DNA of 64,000 bases from Isoetes taiwanensis (GCA_021234155.1 JAJEKV010000307.1:297378-361377), one strand, 5' to 3'. Counted from the first letter of the stretch, positions 1 through 11,738 are shown. Program-made: numbers and translations. The notes: a model not told the origin generated them from the letters alone.

Positions 1-71
1 CCTTCATACCTGCTTGCAATAGAGTTCAACAACCCTGCTCCAAACACCTTGACATGGCTCACGATACCCTT
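1..71 (-). mobile_element. Start of a second, tandem Copia copy
   Basis: This stretch is nearly the same as 4665-4732: the beginning of gag followed by the primer binding site, both read on the minus strand. It lies outside the left LTR of the Copia element, where unrelated flanking DNA would be expected. The arrangement is therefore LTR-interior-LTR-interior, a tandem array cut by the window edge. The primer site is altered (positions 57-71) relative to the right-hand copy. Confidence 0.8.
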
Positions 72-515
72 TGTTAGAATTTGAAGATAATGTATTCAAT
101 AAAACCGATACTCAATACGAGAACAAGATCAATCGAGCTCAAACAATCTCACGCTTCATATCTCGGCACGCAAGCCCTCCTGTCTATGCCTTACTCCGGT
201 ATTTATCTCCATATTTGCCTTCCAATCGGGTGCATCCACTTGTCAAATTGTTCATCCCCTTCATATAGAAAGTTCTCCAACTTGCCTAAAAATCGGGAGT
301 AGATAGACTTGCCTTCCTTAAAAATCGGCCCTAGTTGACTTTGACTTTGGTGGTCAGCGCAAAACCCTAAGTGGTGGCGGGGGGTGTCGTGTGTGTTTCT
401 AGCGAGCCCAAAGCAACACCGGGTAGGGGTGCCGCCACTTTGACTTTGACTTTGACTTTGACCCCTCGCCCTTTGCTTCTCATAGGTCTCCCAAATAACA
501 TGATACCATTTAACA
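72..515 (-). repeat. Copia 3' LTR (minus orientation)
   Basis: About 444 bp, homologous to 4733-5187. It contains a GTGGCGGG...GCCGCCAC foldback near 370-436 and a short (TTTGAC)n tract near 435-462. Differences from the right LTR cluster at CAG/CTG motifs (for example CAG to CGG). Confidence 0.9.
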
Positions 516-524
516 CTTTCCCTT
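516..524 (-). promoter_or_regulatory. Polypurine tract of the Copia element
   Basis: On the minus strand AAGGGAAAG lies directly next to the 3' LTR, where plus-strand DNA priming occurs in LTR retrotransposons. Confidence 0.7.
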
Positions 525-731
525 CATGTTATTTTTCCTTGCTGTGATCATATGTCTCGGTCTACTAAATTTTAACTTCTGCCAAAGCCTTTGTCAAAAT
601 ATCGCCAAGCTGCATTTCGGTTTGAACATATTGCGAGTTCAATGATTCTTTTCTTCACTAAATCCCTTATGAAATGCATCTCATTTCGATATGCTTGGTC
701 CTTTCATGTTGTATTGGATTTTTCGTCATTC

Positions 732-1028
732 CTATGCAAGCCTGAGACTGTCGAAAAGCAATTTCAAAGGTTTTCTTTGCTCTATACCTATTTCTTGTAG
801 CAACCTTTCACTCCATACTATTTCCTTAGCGGTAAGGGTTGCGGTTTGCATATTCGCTGCGGATAGCGGTGCTATTGCCTTTTGCTTCTGCATTTCCATG
901 AGATGGGCCCTCCTCCTAGCATGCAAATAATTCACGAAGTTGATTTTTCTTTCATCGGGGTCTCCACCCCAATCTGAATCACGATATGATAGCAACTCCA
1001 TGTTATCGAGAATTAAATTGTATCCCAT
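732..1028 (-). pseudogene. Copia RNase H fragment
   Basis: A 98-residue frame includes L-L-S-Y-R-D-S-D-W-G-G-D, which corresponds to the first catalytic Asp region of Copia RNase H. It continues through I-A-P-L-S and A-K-E-I-V-W-S-E-R-L-L, the alpha-helical part carrying the conserved Glu. It would degrade the RNA strand during reverse transcription. It lies downstream of the RT on the minus strand, as expected, and in a different frame from it. Confidence 0.8.
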
Positions 1029-1383
1029 AATCTCTGAGTTCCTTTCAAATATCTTAGAACCCTCTTATTTTTGCCGGTGCTCCTTTCAAAGTTATGGCGG
1101 TATCTACTTAGAATATTATTTGCAAATGAAATATCGGGTCTTGTGACTAGATAAATATAGTAAGCGACCAACTAACTCTTGATATGAAATGTTTTCCATT
1201 TTCGACCTATCATCATTCAAATTCAAGAATAGTTTGTTACACGGAACCATGGGAGTTTTACCACCTTACAATCTTCCATATTGAATCTTTTGAGCATGCC
1301 TGCAATATTCTCACCTTGTGTCAAAGTAAGAACACTGTTTGTCTCTATCTCACGAAGACTTCAATTCCTAAAAACTTTTTAAG

Positions 1384-2090
1384 TTAAGCCCAAGTCGTCA
1401 TTTTAAACCGATTCTTGAGAATGTCTTTGCATTTTTGTAGCACATCAAGATTGCTACTAACCATCACATTGTCATCCACATATAATGCAATATAGCATAC
1501 TTCATTCCCATCCTTAAATAAATAAATATTTCCATCATCCTTTAGTTTTATAAAACCTTGTTCCCTTAAATATGAGTCCATGCAAATATACCATTGTCTT
1601 GGTATTTGTCTCTCGGCCCATATCTGACCTTTTAAGTTTCCACACTTTATCTTTCCCTTGCTCAAAGCCGAGGAGGTTGCATCATAAAGATATCCTCCTC
1701 CAAGTCGACATTCAAGAAAGCGGTAGAGACATCCATATGATGTACCTCAAAATTCTTTGCATTTGCTCTTTGCTAACAACATCGATACTTGTCATTTTTA
1801 CTATAGGGGAAAAAGTTTCCTCATAGTCAATTCCTTCTTACGTGTATATCCACGGCTACTAATCGGGCTTTATACTTAATTGAGTGAGGTTGTACTCCTC
1901 GCTTGATTTTAAATATCCATTTACACCCCACTGCATGTCTACCTTCAGGTAAGTTTACAAGCTCATACGTCCCTGTTCTCTTAAATGCATCCAGCTCATC
2001 ATTCATGGCAATTTTCCATTCTTTTGCATCAACCACACTTATAGCTTCTCTATAAGATTTTGGTACTTCAGTATCCAGCAAGGCAAGGAT
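1384..2090 (-). pseudogene. Copia reverse transcriptase, broken
   Basis: Two minus-strand frames carry RT. The upstream one (1827-2081) has P-K-S-Y-R-E-A and W-K-I-A-M-N-D-E-L-D-A-F followed by G-C-K-W-I-F-K-I-K, the start of the Copia RVT_2 domain. The downstream one (1384-1665) holds the catalytic Y-V-D-D box in the context A-L-Y-V-D-D. The segment between them is out of frame, so the domain is not translatable as written. Confidence 0.85.
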
Positions 2091-2264
2091 TTCAATAAGG
2101 TTTACACCTGCTTTGCTTCACTTTGTATTCTCCTACTTCTACGTGTTATCTCTTCCAAATCTTTCATGATCAACATTAGCCTCTTGTTGCAAGATCGAGC
2201 TGCAGGTTCTTCTACCAGCCTTTGGCTGTGTTACCTCCTTTTCTATAGTATCCGCCACACTATC

Positions 2265-3274
2265 TCAAGGCGTCTTCAGCACCAACTTGTTGAGAGGAGA
2301 GTTTGTTGACATCCATCGCTCATCATCATCATCAATAAAGTTAGTATTCAATTTACGAACTTCCTTTTCTTTAGGATTAACAGAGAAAAACTTTATGTTT
2401 TTATAAGATTGAGATTCGTCAAACGTCACATCTCTACTGATCAAAAACTTTTTCCTTTGTGGATCAAATAATCGGTATGCCTTGGATTCTTGATCATATC
2501 CTACAAGAAAGGCTATTCTTGCTCGATCATCTAACTTTAACCTTTGTTGCTTTGGTACATGAACAAAGCTTAGACAACCAAAAACTCTCAGTGTCTCATA
2601 GTTTGGTTTAACTCCTGACCATAGCTCATCTGGGATCATTCCATTGACAGCTCTATTTGGTAACATATTTTGAACTTTCTTCTTTGTTAAGGCGACTTCC
2701 TCCCACAAATAATTGGGTAGCCCTATGTGTTTTATCATAGCTCGACAAACATTTAAAATTGTCCTATTTTTCCTTTCAGCAATGCCATTAGTTTGTGGAG
2801 AAAAACTACATGTAAAAACTGTCTCTTTATTCCCCTTACCTTGCAAAACTTGATAAACTTCGGATGATATGAACTCTCCACCACGGTCGGATCGAATACA
2901 TTTCACTTTTTTTTTCTGTTTCTAATTCCATTCTGCGACAAACATTTTATCGCCTCAAAGGCTTGATCTTTAGTTTTAAGACACATGCATGTTGTCTTTC
3001 TACTAAAGTCATCAATAAAGGTAATGAAATACCTTTTTCCTGATATTCCTCTAACATTAAGAGGGCCACGAGAGATCTGTATGCACTAGCTCCAACACCC
3101 CTTTGGTTTTCTCTTTGCCCTTTTAAAAGGCAATCTTGCATGTTTTCCTAGCATGCAACCTAGGCAGATTCTTGGCTCATCAACTTCATTTTTGCTTTGA
3201 TTATTTTTTTGTTTAATCATAGTATCTATGGTGCTATGATTAACATGACATAACCTCGGATGCCAAGTGTCCAT
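2265..3274 (-). pseudogene. Copia GAG-pre-integrase and integrase
   Basis: The N-terminal zinc-binding part (3086-3274) shows W-H-P-R-L-C-H and C-L-G-C-M-L-G-K-H. The core (2265-2906, 213 residues) carries D-R-G-G-E-F and the catalytic Glu in G-I-A-E-R-K-N-R-T, and continues through R-V-F-G-C-L and F-L-V-G-Y into the region before RT. Integrase inserts the cDNA into the genome. The two parts are separated by shifts near 2907-3085, and the first catalytic Asp region falls in that damaged stretch. Confidence 0.9.
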
Positions 3275-3479
3275 ATCACGGAATCATATGAGAATTAACA
3301 CTTGGGCAAACAACACTATCCAATGCAAACAAATTGCCAAATCTTCTTCCAAGAAATTTGATCTCATTATTCAAAAGCACTTTACATTGATACTTGTCAA
3401 AAACAACGATTGTAATCCATGTCTACTAAGCGTACCTTGAGAAATTAAATTCGACTAGTGAAGGTACACACAAAACATC

Positions 3480-3720
3480 CTTCAAGTTCTTTGCTTTCCC
3501 TTGAAGGTCAAACAATTCTAACATTCCGTGCATTGAACATCTTGCAACTTCCCATTTCCTAACTTGATATGCTTAATTCTTCCTTCTTTTTCCTCCTTGA
3601 ATAATTTGGTTTGAACCGGTCACGGATTTTTTTCTGCTCCACTATCTAATATTAACATTTCATTATCATTATTAGATTTTTCTTTTTGAAACAACCAAAA
3701 TGTCATAATTACTTACCTCG
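3480..3720 (-). pseudogene. Copia aspartic protease fragment
   Basis: On the minus strand around 3632-3660 the reading M-L-I-L-D-S-G-A-E-K-N gives the D-S-G-A active-site motif of Copia protease. A stop follows within a few codons. Downstream are G-R-I-K-H-I-K-L-G-N-G-K-L and related residues typical of the same domain. It would cleave the Gag-Pol polyprotein. Confidence 0.7.
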
Positions 3721-3842
3721 GCATCTTCATCCTCTTCACTTGATTCTTCTTCAATATCTTGCACCAAATTCAGTGAGACCTTTGTGTATCAAGATTTCTT
3801 CCTCGACCTCTAGAATAATTTCTTCCTCTACTTGGTACGCCT

Positions 3843-4718
3843 CTATTCATTTTCTTTGCTTGAGCACTTGTTTGCGAAGTGACCTCTGCCTCCACGGTTA
3901 AAGCACTCAACCTCTTTCAATTTAGGACAACTTATCTTTAAATGCCCTTTTGCTTTGCGGTGAAAACAAGGACCTATTTCACTCTTATCTTTAGCACTTT
4001 TTTCACGAAAACTTTGCTTTGCCCTTACACGCATACAACACTTCAACATTATCTTCAATGTCATCATCATACAATACCTTATTTTGTTCAAACTCGTTCG
4101 AATCATTTCTTTCTTTGCCCTCTCGGTTTTGGCCACATTCCTAATAAGAGTTGACAAGCGCTTGTTCCCCTCAATTTGCTCTTGCCACATGCAATAATTT
4201 TTTCTTTGTTCGGTCAAGAACACCCAACACCTTCTAAGTCTCCCACAATGTTATCAAACTTAGAGAAAAACTTTGGTAAGTCATCACCTTCTTTTACCCT
4301 TAGCATCCTAAGTGCTTTATCAAGAACATCAATCACGAGATGACGTTTTTTTTTCCTCATAGTTTTGAGCAGGAACTTCCAAATATCACTAGGGGACTTT
4401 CCCTTATCTTGACAAAATTGAAGCCCCAACTTTCTTTGGTCAAAATACCATATGCTTCACGAAGTTTAACAACTTCATCCTTACCACTTTTACTTTAGTC
4501 TACTTCACGGACTCTTGAAGTTTCACCGGACTTTCAGAGGTAGAACTTCTTCTTGCATACAGAGATCGCATCCCCACTTGAACTAGTTCCTTGAACTAAT
4601 TCCCGAGCCCTTCATTTTCAAGAACATTTTTGATTTGTTCCTTCCAAATCTGAAAACCTGGTCCCCCTTCATACACTGCAATAGAGTTCAACAACCCTGC
4701 TCCAAACCTGCTTGACAT
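3843..4718 (-). pseudogene. Copia gag with two zinc knuckles
   Basis: The likely start is the ATG at 4716-4718, directly after the primer site. Frames at 4596-4718, 4214-4429 and 3843-4223 give the Copia gag helical domain (for example L-R-V-K-E-G-D-D-L-P-K-F-F-S-K-F-D) and then two CCHC-like knuckles, C-F-H-R-K-A-K-G-H-L-K-I-S-C and C-F-N-R-G-G-R-G-H-F-A-N-K-C. In both knuckles the second Cys is replaced by Arg, each consistent with one CTG to CCG change on the coding strand. Gag would form the virus-like particle and bind RNA. Confidence 0.85.
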
Positions 4719-4731
4719 GGCTCTGATACCA
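4719..4731 (-). promoter_or_regulatory. Primer binding site, tRNA-iMet type
   Basis: The minus strand reads TGGTATCAGAGCC next to the 5' LTR. This is the classic plant primer site complementary to the 3' end of initiator methionine tRNA, where reverse transcription begins. Confidence 0.95.
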
Positions 4732-4732
4732 C

Positions 4733-5187
4733 TGTTAGAATTTGAAGATAATGTATTCAATAAACTGATACTCAATACACTGAGAACAAGATCAATCAGG
4801 CGCTCAAACAATCTCCTGCTTCATATCTCGGCCTGCAAGCCCTCCTGTCTATGCCTTACTCCAGTATTTATCTCCATATTTGCCTTCCAATCCGGGTGCA
4901 TCCACTTGTCAAATTGTTCATCCCCTTCATATAGAAAGTTCTCCAACTTGCCTAAAAATCAGGAGTAGATAGACTTGCCTTCCTTAAAAATCGGCCCTAG
5001 TTGACTTTGACTTTGACTGGTCAACGCAAACCCTAAGTGGCGGGCAGGGGGTGTCTGTGTGTTTCTAGCGAGCCCAGCAACACCCGGGTAGGGGGTGCCC
5101 GCCACTTTGACTTTGACTTTGACTTTGACTTTGACCTACTGCCACTGCTTCTCATAGGTCTCCCAAATAACATGATACCATTTAACA
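4733..5187 (-). repeat. Copia 5' LTR (minus orientation)
   Basis: 455 bp, homologous to 72-515. It contains an inverted-repeat module at 5033-5107 (AGTGGCGGGCAGGGGGT ... TAGGGGGTGCCCGCCACT) and tandem TTTGAC hexamers at 4999-5020 and 5104-5136. TTGAC is the core of WRKY-binding W-boxes. The promoter of the element should lie here. Confidence 0.9.
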
Positions 5188-5191
5188 AAAT

Positions 5192-7345
5192 TCCCCTTCT
5201 AAAGATTCGCCTTCAAAGAAGAATAAGAAATTGAGACTGAGTGACCGCAGAATAAGAGAAATTTCAGGAGAAATTTATGAAGTATTCAACCAAATTAGTA
5301 CAAATGTTGATGACAATGACAAAGGCCGTATCCTTGACAGTCTTCTTTGGAGGGCAAAGGATTTACCAATTGCTTCTATAAAGAAATCTAAGCAGGTTAC
5401 TATGGCCGAGCAAATGGTGAAGAATTTGAAGGAAACAATGCAAGAACATAAGTATGAGAGGAATCATGATATGCTTCGTGCAAGTAAGTCCACCCTGATA
5501 ATGGCAGCAGCAGGTACAAATGGTGTCAAGCCATTGAATCAAACAGAAGTGGCCAGATTGCTCAGCATCCCCAGAAAAACAATTTCAAATGCTTTTCAAA
5601 GAAGGGTGCAAGCTAACAAAGGGGAAGGACCTTGGTCAATGTTCAGGAGGAGGAAGCGGATGGATAGCATGTTAGATTACAATAGAGAAGCTGTTATCAA
5701 GTTCTGGACAGAAAATACAAGAGTTTCTCCATACAAGAAAGACGTGAGGAGGTATGTATCAGAGACAGGAATAAAGATGGAACATCCAATTCACCTTCTT
5801 GAAGTCAGCCAAGTAAATATTCATCCTATATTGTAGGGTTCATTATATGTAGCATTTATTTGGCATTCACACGATTTCTCTCTGGATTTGCAATTCTACC
5901 TACCGGGTTTAGAGAGGAGAATCCTCATATCAAAATTGCATTGCAGACTTTTGAGAGGTTGAAACCGAGTTTTGTAAGGAGGATGCGTGAGAGGCATACA
6001 TGTTGTTGCATCTACCACTTGAAATTTGAACAGGGATTGAACAGCCTGAGAAAATCGGGTGGAGTTCATGACAATTGCAACTGCCACTGTGAGATTTGTG
6101 GCCCTAGCCCAGAATGTGCAGCCAAGGAGCATACAATCAAGTGCACCAGTGATTTATGGAGACAAGTGGTCTGCAGCAAAGGTGATGATGAGGAGTGGTT
6201 TGATCATAACTGCTTGATGTTGGCGTGTAAAAAATGTGGGTTGGATAGAATTAGAAAATGTCCACAGGAAATGGATGGCACGGGTTCATTACTTGGAAGA
6301 GATTTGAAAAGCAACCTGTGGATCAGGACAGAGAATTCAGGAATCCAAAAAAGGCTTTGAGGTACAAACCTGTCTTGAGATTAGTACAGAAGGAGAGAAC
6401 TCCCAAAGAGTTTCAAGAGGATGTGAAGAAGGTAATATCAGATTTTGTTCCACACAATTACATAGCACATTGGCAGGCCAATCGGTTTTAAGCGAAGTGT
6501 GTGTCATCATTTCGGAAGATACAATTGTATCGTTATTGACTTTGCGTGAAAAATTACAAACATCAAGATCCGAGAATGAGCCCAGTCAATGCATCATCAT
6601 ACTGAGACCAAGTTTCTATACTTGTTCACATAACATATAGACATGACAAAGTGCCGATATTCTGTTCTGTGTATTTAAGAAGACTGCATCCAAAGAAGAA
6701 AAAAAAAACGTAAGATTGGAGCGGTCGGGAATAGACTCAACAATGGTAGGAAGATCATAAAAGAGACTCACTTTTACATTTCTGATGATAAAGTGCATGA
6801 CTCATTATTTGTGGAACACTGCCTACAAAAGCATGTTGCATGGCTTAAGGAACAGGAAATAGAGTATAAGAAGCATTGGGTTTAGAGTGATGGCTGCTCA
6901 TCACAATTCAAGTCAGGAAAACCTTTTTTTTTCTTAGGCAGGTACTTCACAATGAATGACAAGGAAATAGTGTGGAACTACTTTGCCACTCCTCATGGTA
7001 AAGGTGAACATGATGGTGCAGGTGCTGTTATCAAAAGGCTGCTAAGTAAGGAACAACTCAAACCCAATGGTGTGCAACTTTGTAAAATTTCTGTGTACAT
7101 ATTTCAGCAGTCTTCCAGTTGATGAAACATACGAGATCAAAAGATATTTTTGGGAAATTGAACCTGCTGTTGTGGCAAACATGGAAGAATATGAAATTGA
7201 AACACTTAAAGGCACAAAGAAGATTCACTGTATCAGACCTGTCGGCAGGAGTAGACCAAACAGGCTTGCTCATAGATGCCTGTCATGTTTCTGCTTGTTT
7301 TGCATGGATCAGAATTGGGACTCCTGCATCAATACATCATAGTTG
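5192..7345 (+). pseudogene. DDE-transposase-like gene remnant
   Basis: A chain of frames reads as one decayed protein. A basic N-terminus (5192-5826) includes L-N-Q-T-E-V-A-R-L-L-S-I-P, a helix-turn-helix-like stretch. A segment at 5900-6360 has R-E-E-N-P-H-I-K-I-A-L then H-T-C-C-C-I-Y-H and C-N-C-H-C-E-I-C-G cysteine clusters. After a shift near 6275 it continues to 6490. A decayed part holds V-I-D-F-A (6530) and S-D-G-C-S-S-Q-F-K (6888-6915), then A-T-P-H-G-K-G-E-H-D-G-A-G (6988-7025), and a C-x2-C...C end near 7280. Asp residues in DFA and SDG suit a DDE nuclease. The family name is uncertain. Stops, shifts and a possible intron (about 5827-5855) are present. Confidence 0.65.
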
Positions 7346-10276
7346 TGACTGAATTCCGAGCAGAATGCCCCTTTCCAACCCATCAAAGAAGGAGGAAAGA
7401 GAAGATTTGCCCTGTTCCATCCCAGCAAAGCAAGCGAGGACAAGAGAAGATTAAGGAAAGTAGAAAGATGAAGATGGAGGAAAGATGTAGCAAGTGTTGC
7501 TTCATTTCTGCGCACGGGTGGCCATTAGCGGCTCTTGGATATGGCAGAAAGAGAGAACTAGAGCAAAGAAATGGCAGCTATGGTAGATGGTTAGGGCTGC
7601 AACAGAGTATGTTAGACTTCAGAAGATCCGGCATGATCATTGGCAGAACTTGGCAGATTTTTATTTTTTCTTCTGTAGATCGTGGTACATATGGTCCATT
7701 GGGGTAGAGGCAAAGGAAAAATGGAAGCAGAGATCATGGAAAAGCATAGGCGCAAAGTGTATTATCTTGGTTAATGGCAGGAAAGACATTCTATCAGATA
7801 AAAGTGTATTATCAGATAAGGGTTTCTCCGATTCAAAAGCATAGAAGCAAGGAAGGATGGGATATGTGATATGTTATCTTTGCAGGAAATCAACAAAATA
7901 CAAGTCTTGAGGCACAGAAATTATATAGATCGACAAACTGGTTTGCCTCCTTTTATATTTTCTTCTTCTGTTCAAATGGGTCTGCTTTCTCTAAATATGG
8001 CAGAATTACCATTGTTTAAATGCAAGGATTCATGATTTGTTATCTTATCTTGCTGACCATGCAAAAAAAAGAATGGAAGCAACAATTTCATACCTCTGCA
8101 ATAGGATCTAGATTCATAGATTCCTTCTCTAAAATATGACTATCTTGTTTTGCTTTGACAAAGTTTTAATCAATATACCATTGATACACTGCCATTCTTT
8201 GAACACATTATTCTCTACTTGCATTTCAAATAATATTCCATAAATACACATTGCATCATAACTTGGAACCACTACCATCTTGATCTAAAGTTAGGAAATA
8301 TCATGCCAGCAAAGTGTTGCTTCCTCGCAATGCCCCCCAAAATATGTTAGCTTTATCAATGCACCCAAGGTAAACTCATGAACAAGAGCCAACTATAAGA
8401 ACCAAAGCAAATCTCAGGGTGTATGAGATTGGCTAAGCCTCACTCTACTTGCATCAATCACCAATATAATCGTACCATCACATAATTATCTTGCATCAAT
8501 TCATAAATTTTATTTGAGATTAGAGTAATTGAGATAAAAGATGAGAGAATCACATAATCATATTCAAAATATCATACTTCAACATAATAATATTCAACTG
8601 ATCAAGAAATATACAACTTTAAGAACTTTGCCCAGATGTCATCTTCCAAAATGGGGCCCCATTCTACACGAATTTTGGCTAATTTATAGAAAACTCTACT
8701 TAATCCTAGCCACTAGATCAAGGAAAATCTCAACCTTAGATCTAAATTATAACTGCCATAAGTTCAGTAGATTTGCCATCTCAACATTAAATCTAGGTCA
8801 TCTAAACTCCTTGCAACTACCATGCTCCTTTAGATTCATGATAACCATTGACAATATTCCATAAGGACTTTAATATAATTTTCTCCACATTAAAACCATA
8901 TAATTCTTTATTTATCCATACATTCAAACTTAAGCACATTACAACGAAAATGATCAAGATAAAATACATTACATTACTTAGTTGCACAGAACCCAAGGTT
9001 TGAATAACAATGCTTTGGTGAAATGAGAATCTCACTGAAAGATGAAAAGTTAGGTTGAATTGGTGAAAGGAGTTTCTGATGAGGAAGCATTGTATAACGT
9101 ACTTCGTGGATACGAGGATCGCGACTCAAGGCACTATGGAATGCAACAGGCCGAAGTCCCTCCAATGTGCTCCTGTTTTAATTCTTTTCCTCTTATTGTT
9201 TAAAATTGGTACATCATAGTTGGGATAAGCCATTTAGCCATAGAAAATATGAACATTATTCTTTGCACCAAATTGCATTCCCCATTTAGATGCATTACGG
9301 ATGTTGGTGCTCCACATAAAACAATGCCACCTGGGAACAATGTACAGGGCATATGACCTTGCTCTTTTATTATTAAGGATAGGAATTTTTCGTTTCTCTT
9401 GATCAATCATTTTAAATAATTTAATTAGATTTTCTTGATCCATTACTCCAACACCACCACAACTAGGCCCATAACTTCCGTTATACCTCTCAAGCCTAGC
9501 TGCACTGCTTTCATATTACTCCTTGCATAGGATTTTAAGTTACATAAACCATTAACAATCTTTTTATATTTTATATGTATTGAAATATTAACTTCTTAAC
9601 TTATGAAATATTAATTTTGATCTTAGTTAGGTTTCCATAATTGAATAGGAAACGACTTGTTTCAAAGTTAGGGCAGTGACCAAAAATAGAATAGGGCAGC
9701 AAAACAACTCTTCTCCGGAATTGTACCGACTCCTTCAGGTCCAAGTTATGGCATGTTAAAACGTCAAGAAGCATATGATGGATTTCTGGCAGGGAAATAT
9801 GCTACAGGCATTTGATTCAGGATACTGGCTACAGGCCAAATCTATGATTCTAGCTTTGCTTTTTCTATTTGCTATTAATCTTCCTCTCTCGTATCTCTAC
9901 AGAAGGTAATATTTCACACAACATAGGCAAACTTCGATTCTAGATAAGATTAGGGAAAGCTGCAAGACGGTTTTGTTTACATGCAATCGAACGGACAGGC
10001 AGACAGAATACTGACATACTCACAGATATATGACAATCATTTCATTTGCACAGGAGGTAAATCCTTGTTAGAAACTGGTTTCCAATACATAAACTGAATT
10101 TTGTACTTGGATTTCACAAACACACAAAAACTATTCGCTCAAAACTTAACATCATCATATTGAGTGAAAACAAGAGGGCATCATGCACAAGCAACGAACG
10201 ATGGACTAATTCTGCACCAAGGATGCTCAGGCAAAGGAAGCAGGGAGCGAACACGAATAGGCATAAAAGGGGTGGA
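7346..10276. other. No recognisable gene
   Basis: The first part (7380-7510) continues the Lys/Arg-rich C-terminal relic of the transposase-like gene, which recurs inverted near 18695-18760. The rest is AT-rich, and the short frames show no domain, codon bias or conserved motif that I recognise. Confidence 0.5.
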
Positions 10277-10440
10277 TTTTCATTCACGTTTACTTTCTTT
10301 TATACATTTTCAATAAAATCTAAACCATTAAAGAGATTTAATCCTTGCCATCCATGTGGATGAAGATGTGAGCATCCAAAATTAGGGAAATTGTTTTGGT
10401 AACCAGGATTTTGATATATAAGCAATCCTGGTCTTCAATC
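10277..10440 (+). repeat. Direct repeat, copy 1
   Basis: About 164 bp matching 11573-11738 with scattered substitutions. It includes the shared string TACTTTCTTTTATACATTTT. No TG...CA ends or primer site are visible, so I do not call it an LTR. Confidence 0.7.
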
Positions 10441-10585
10441 TCCTCCAATCAAAACGATTTATGCTTTCTTCATACAATCTGCACCATATAGTATAAAATA
10501 ATTTTGAACCATAGAATATATAGGTTCTTCCAAATATATCACGCTCTAATGCTTGCTCTAATGCCTCGTTGTGAAAGTGGCCATG

Positions 10586-10655
10586 CAATGTAAAGTTGGT
10601 GGGGGAAGGACCCACTTCAGCAATGTAAAGTGGTGGGGGCAGGACCCATCTGGGT
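10586..10655 (+). repeat. Two-copy tandem repeat of about 34 bp
   Basis: The unit AATGTAAAG(T)TGGTGGGGG(A/C)AGGACCCA occurs at 10586-10619 and 10621-10655. Confidence 0.8.
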
Positions 10656-10712
10656 GTGTTGTAAAGTGTCACATGTCCGATAGGATGCTGCCTTGTGGCA
10701 TGACGTAAAATC

Positions 10713-10734
10713 TCTTCTTCTTCTTCTTCTTCTT
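10713..10734 (+). repeat. CTT microsatellite
   Basis: About seven CTT units in a row. On the minus strand they create a poly-Glu tract in a spurious frame. Confidence 0.95.
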
Positions 10735-11572
10735 GGTTGTAACCATGTACAACACAAAATAAGACCATAATTGCATATTTCCTCCAATTTGAAGAATAAA
10801 ATACTCACGATCTTTTCAAATATGCTCCATATTGTTTCAAAAACAAAAACTGGGCGTCAGTTTCCGCATCACATTATTCTCTTCTAAATGTATTCGGCGT
10901 CCTCGTGAATATAATAATTGAAATTTTACTATTAGGAATAAAAACCTTGCCTTCTTGGGCTTTCAAGGAAAACTTTCATAGTAATATAACCACTACCAAT
11001 TTGAAACCATGTAATAAACTTGATAGGATGGAGAAGGGTGGCCAGCAATAAAACATATGGAAAAACAATGGAAAAAAAAAAGCAAGGTTGATGTTTAGTA
11101 GGCCCACGAACATCAAATGGGTATGAAATGATAAAGAAATGGATGTGCCTGCCGTAAGAAAACTACATTTAGTAAAATATATGGATGCTTAGATGGTGAA
11201 GCTGATTGCAGCACTTTATGAGTTGAAGGATATGAATGAATGCGAATGAATGAATTGAATAATAATGGAGAGAAAAATCAGATGACCCTGTCATGGTAAC
11301 AATTTCAAAAAATTAGTACAATCGTTGCTGCATGATGGTGAAGCTTATAGGGAAAACTTTGATATGTTGAATAGGTGGATGAATGTACAATGAAATGGAT
11401 TGATGACGATGGAAGAGAACAGATGCACCTGTCAATGTAGACAAAGATAGTTAATATGAATTTGATATAATAGTGGAGAACAAGTTGGTGGATCATAAAA
11501 ATTCAAATTTTTCTTTACTCCCTCTTCCCCCTCCCTCACCTTCTTTTTTTTAATGGCACAACAGGGAAGGAC

Positions 11573-11738
11573 TTTCATCCACATTTACTTTCTTTTATAC
11601 ATTTTCAATAAAATCTGAACCATTAAAGATGTTAATCCTTGCCATCCATGTGGACGAAGATGTGAGCACCTAAAATTAGGGAAGTTGCTTTTGTCTCTAG
11701 GATTTTGACACATAAGCAATCTTGATCTTCAATTGATA
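11573..11738 (+). repeat. Direct repeat, copy 2
   Basis: Second copy of the 10277-10440 repeat, about 1.3 kb downstream. A further pair of related short segments (10935-11000 and 12590-12640, each with a GAGGAAAA- or AAGGAAAA-centred core) suggests a larger, partly eroded duplication of this interval. Confidence 0.7.

Larger units (their letters stand above)
72..5187 (-). mobile_element. Ty1/Copia LTR retrotransposon, degenerate
   Basis: Two direct LTRs (72-515 and 4733-5187) flank an interior that reads on the minus strand as primer site, gag, protease, integrase, reverse transcriptase and RNase H. Integrase before RT is the Copia order. The LTR ends are TGTTA...TAACA. The interior is split into at least eight frames by stops and shifts, so it is not coding-competent as written. 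Because the array is tandem, no target-site duplication can be read. The right end abuts the transposase-like gene at 5192, so the element lies at or within that gene's 5' end. Confidence 0.93.

Noticed and set aside
10277-11738. LTR pair of a small retrotransposon
   Set aside because: The direct repeats lack TG...CA ends, a primer site, a polypurine tract and target duplications.
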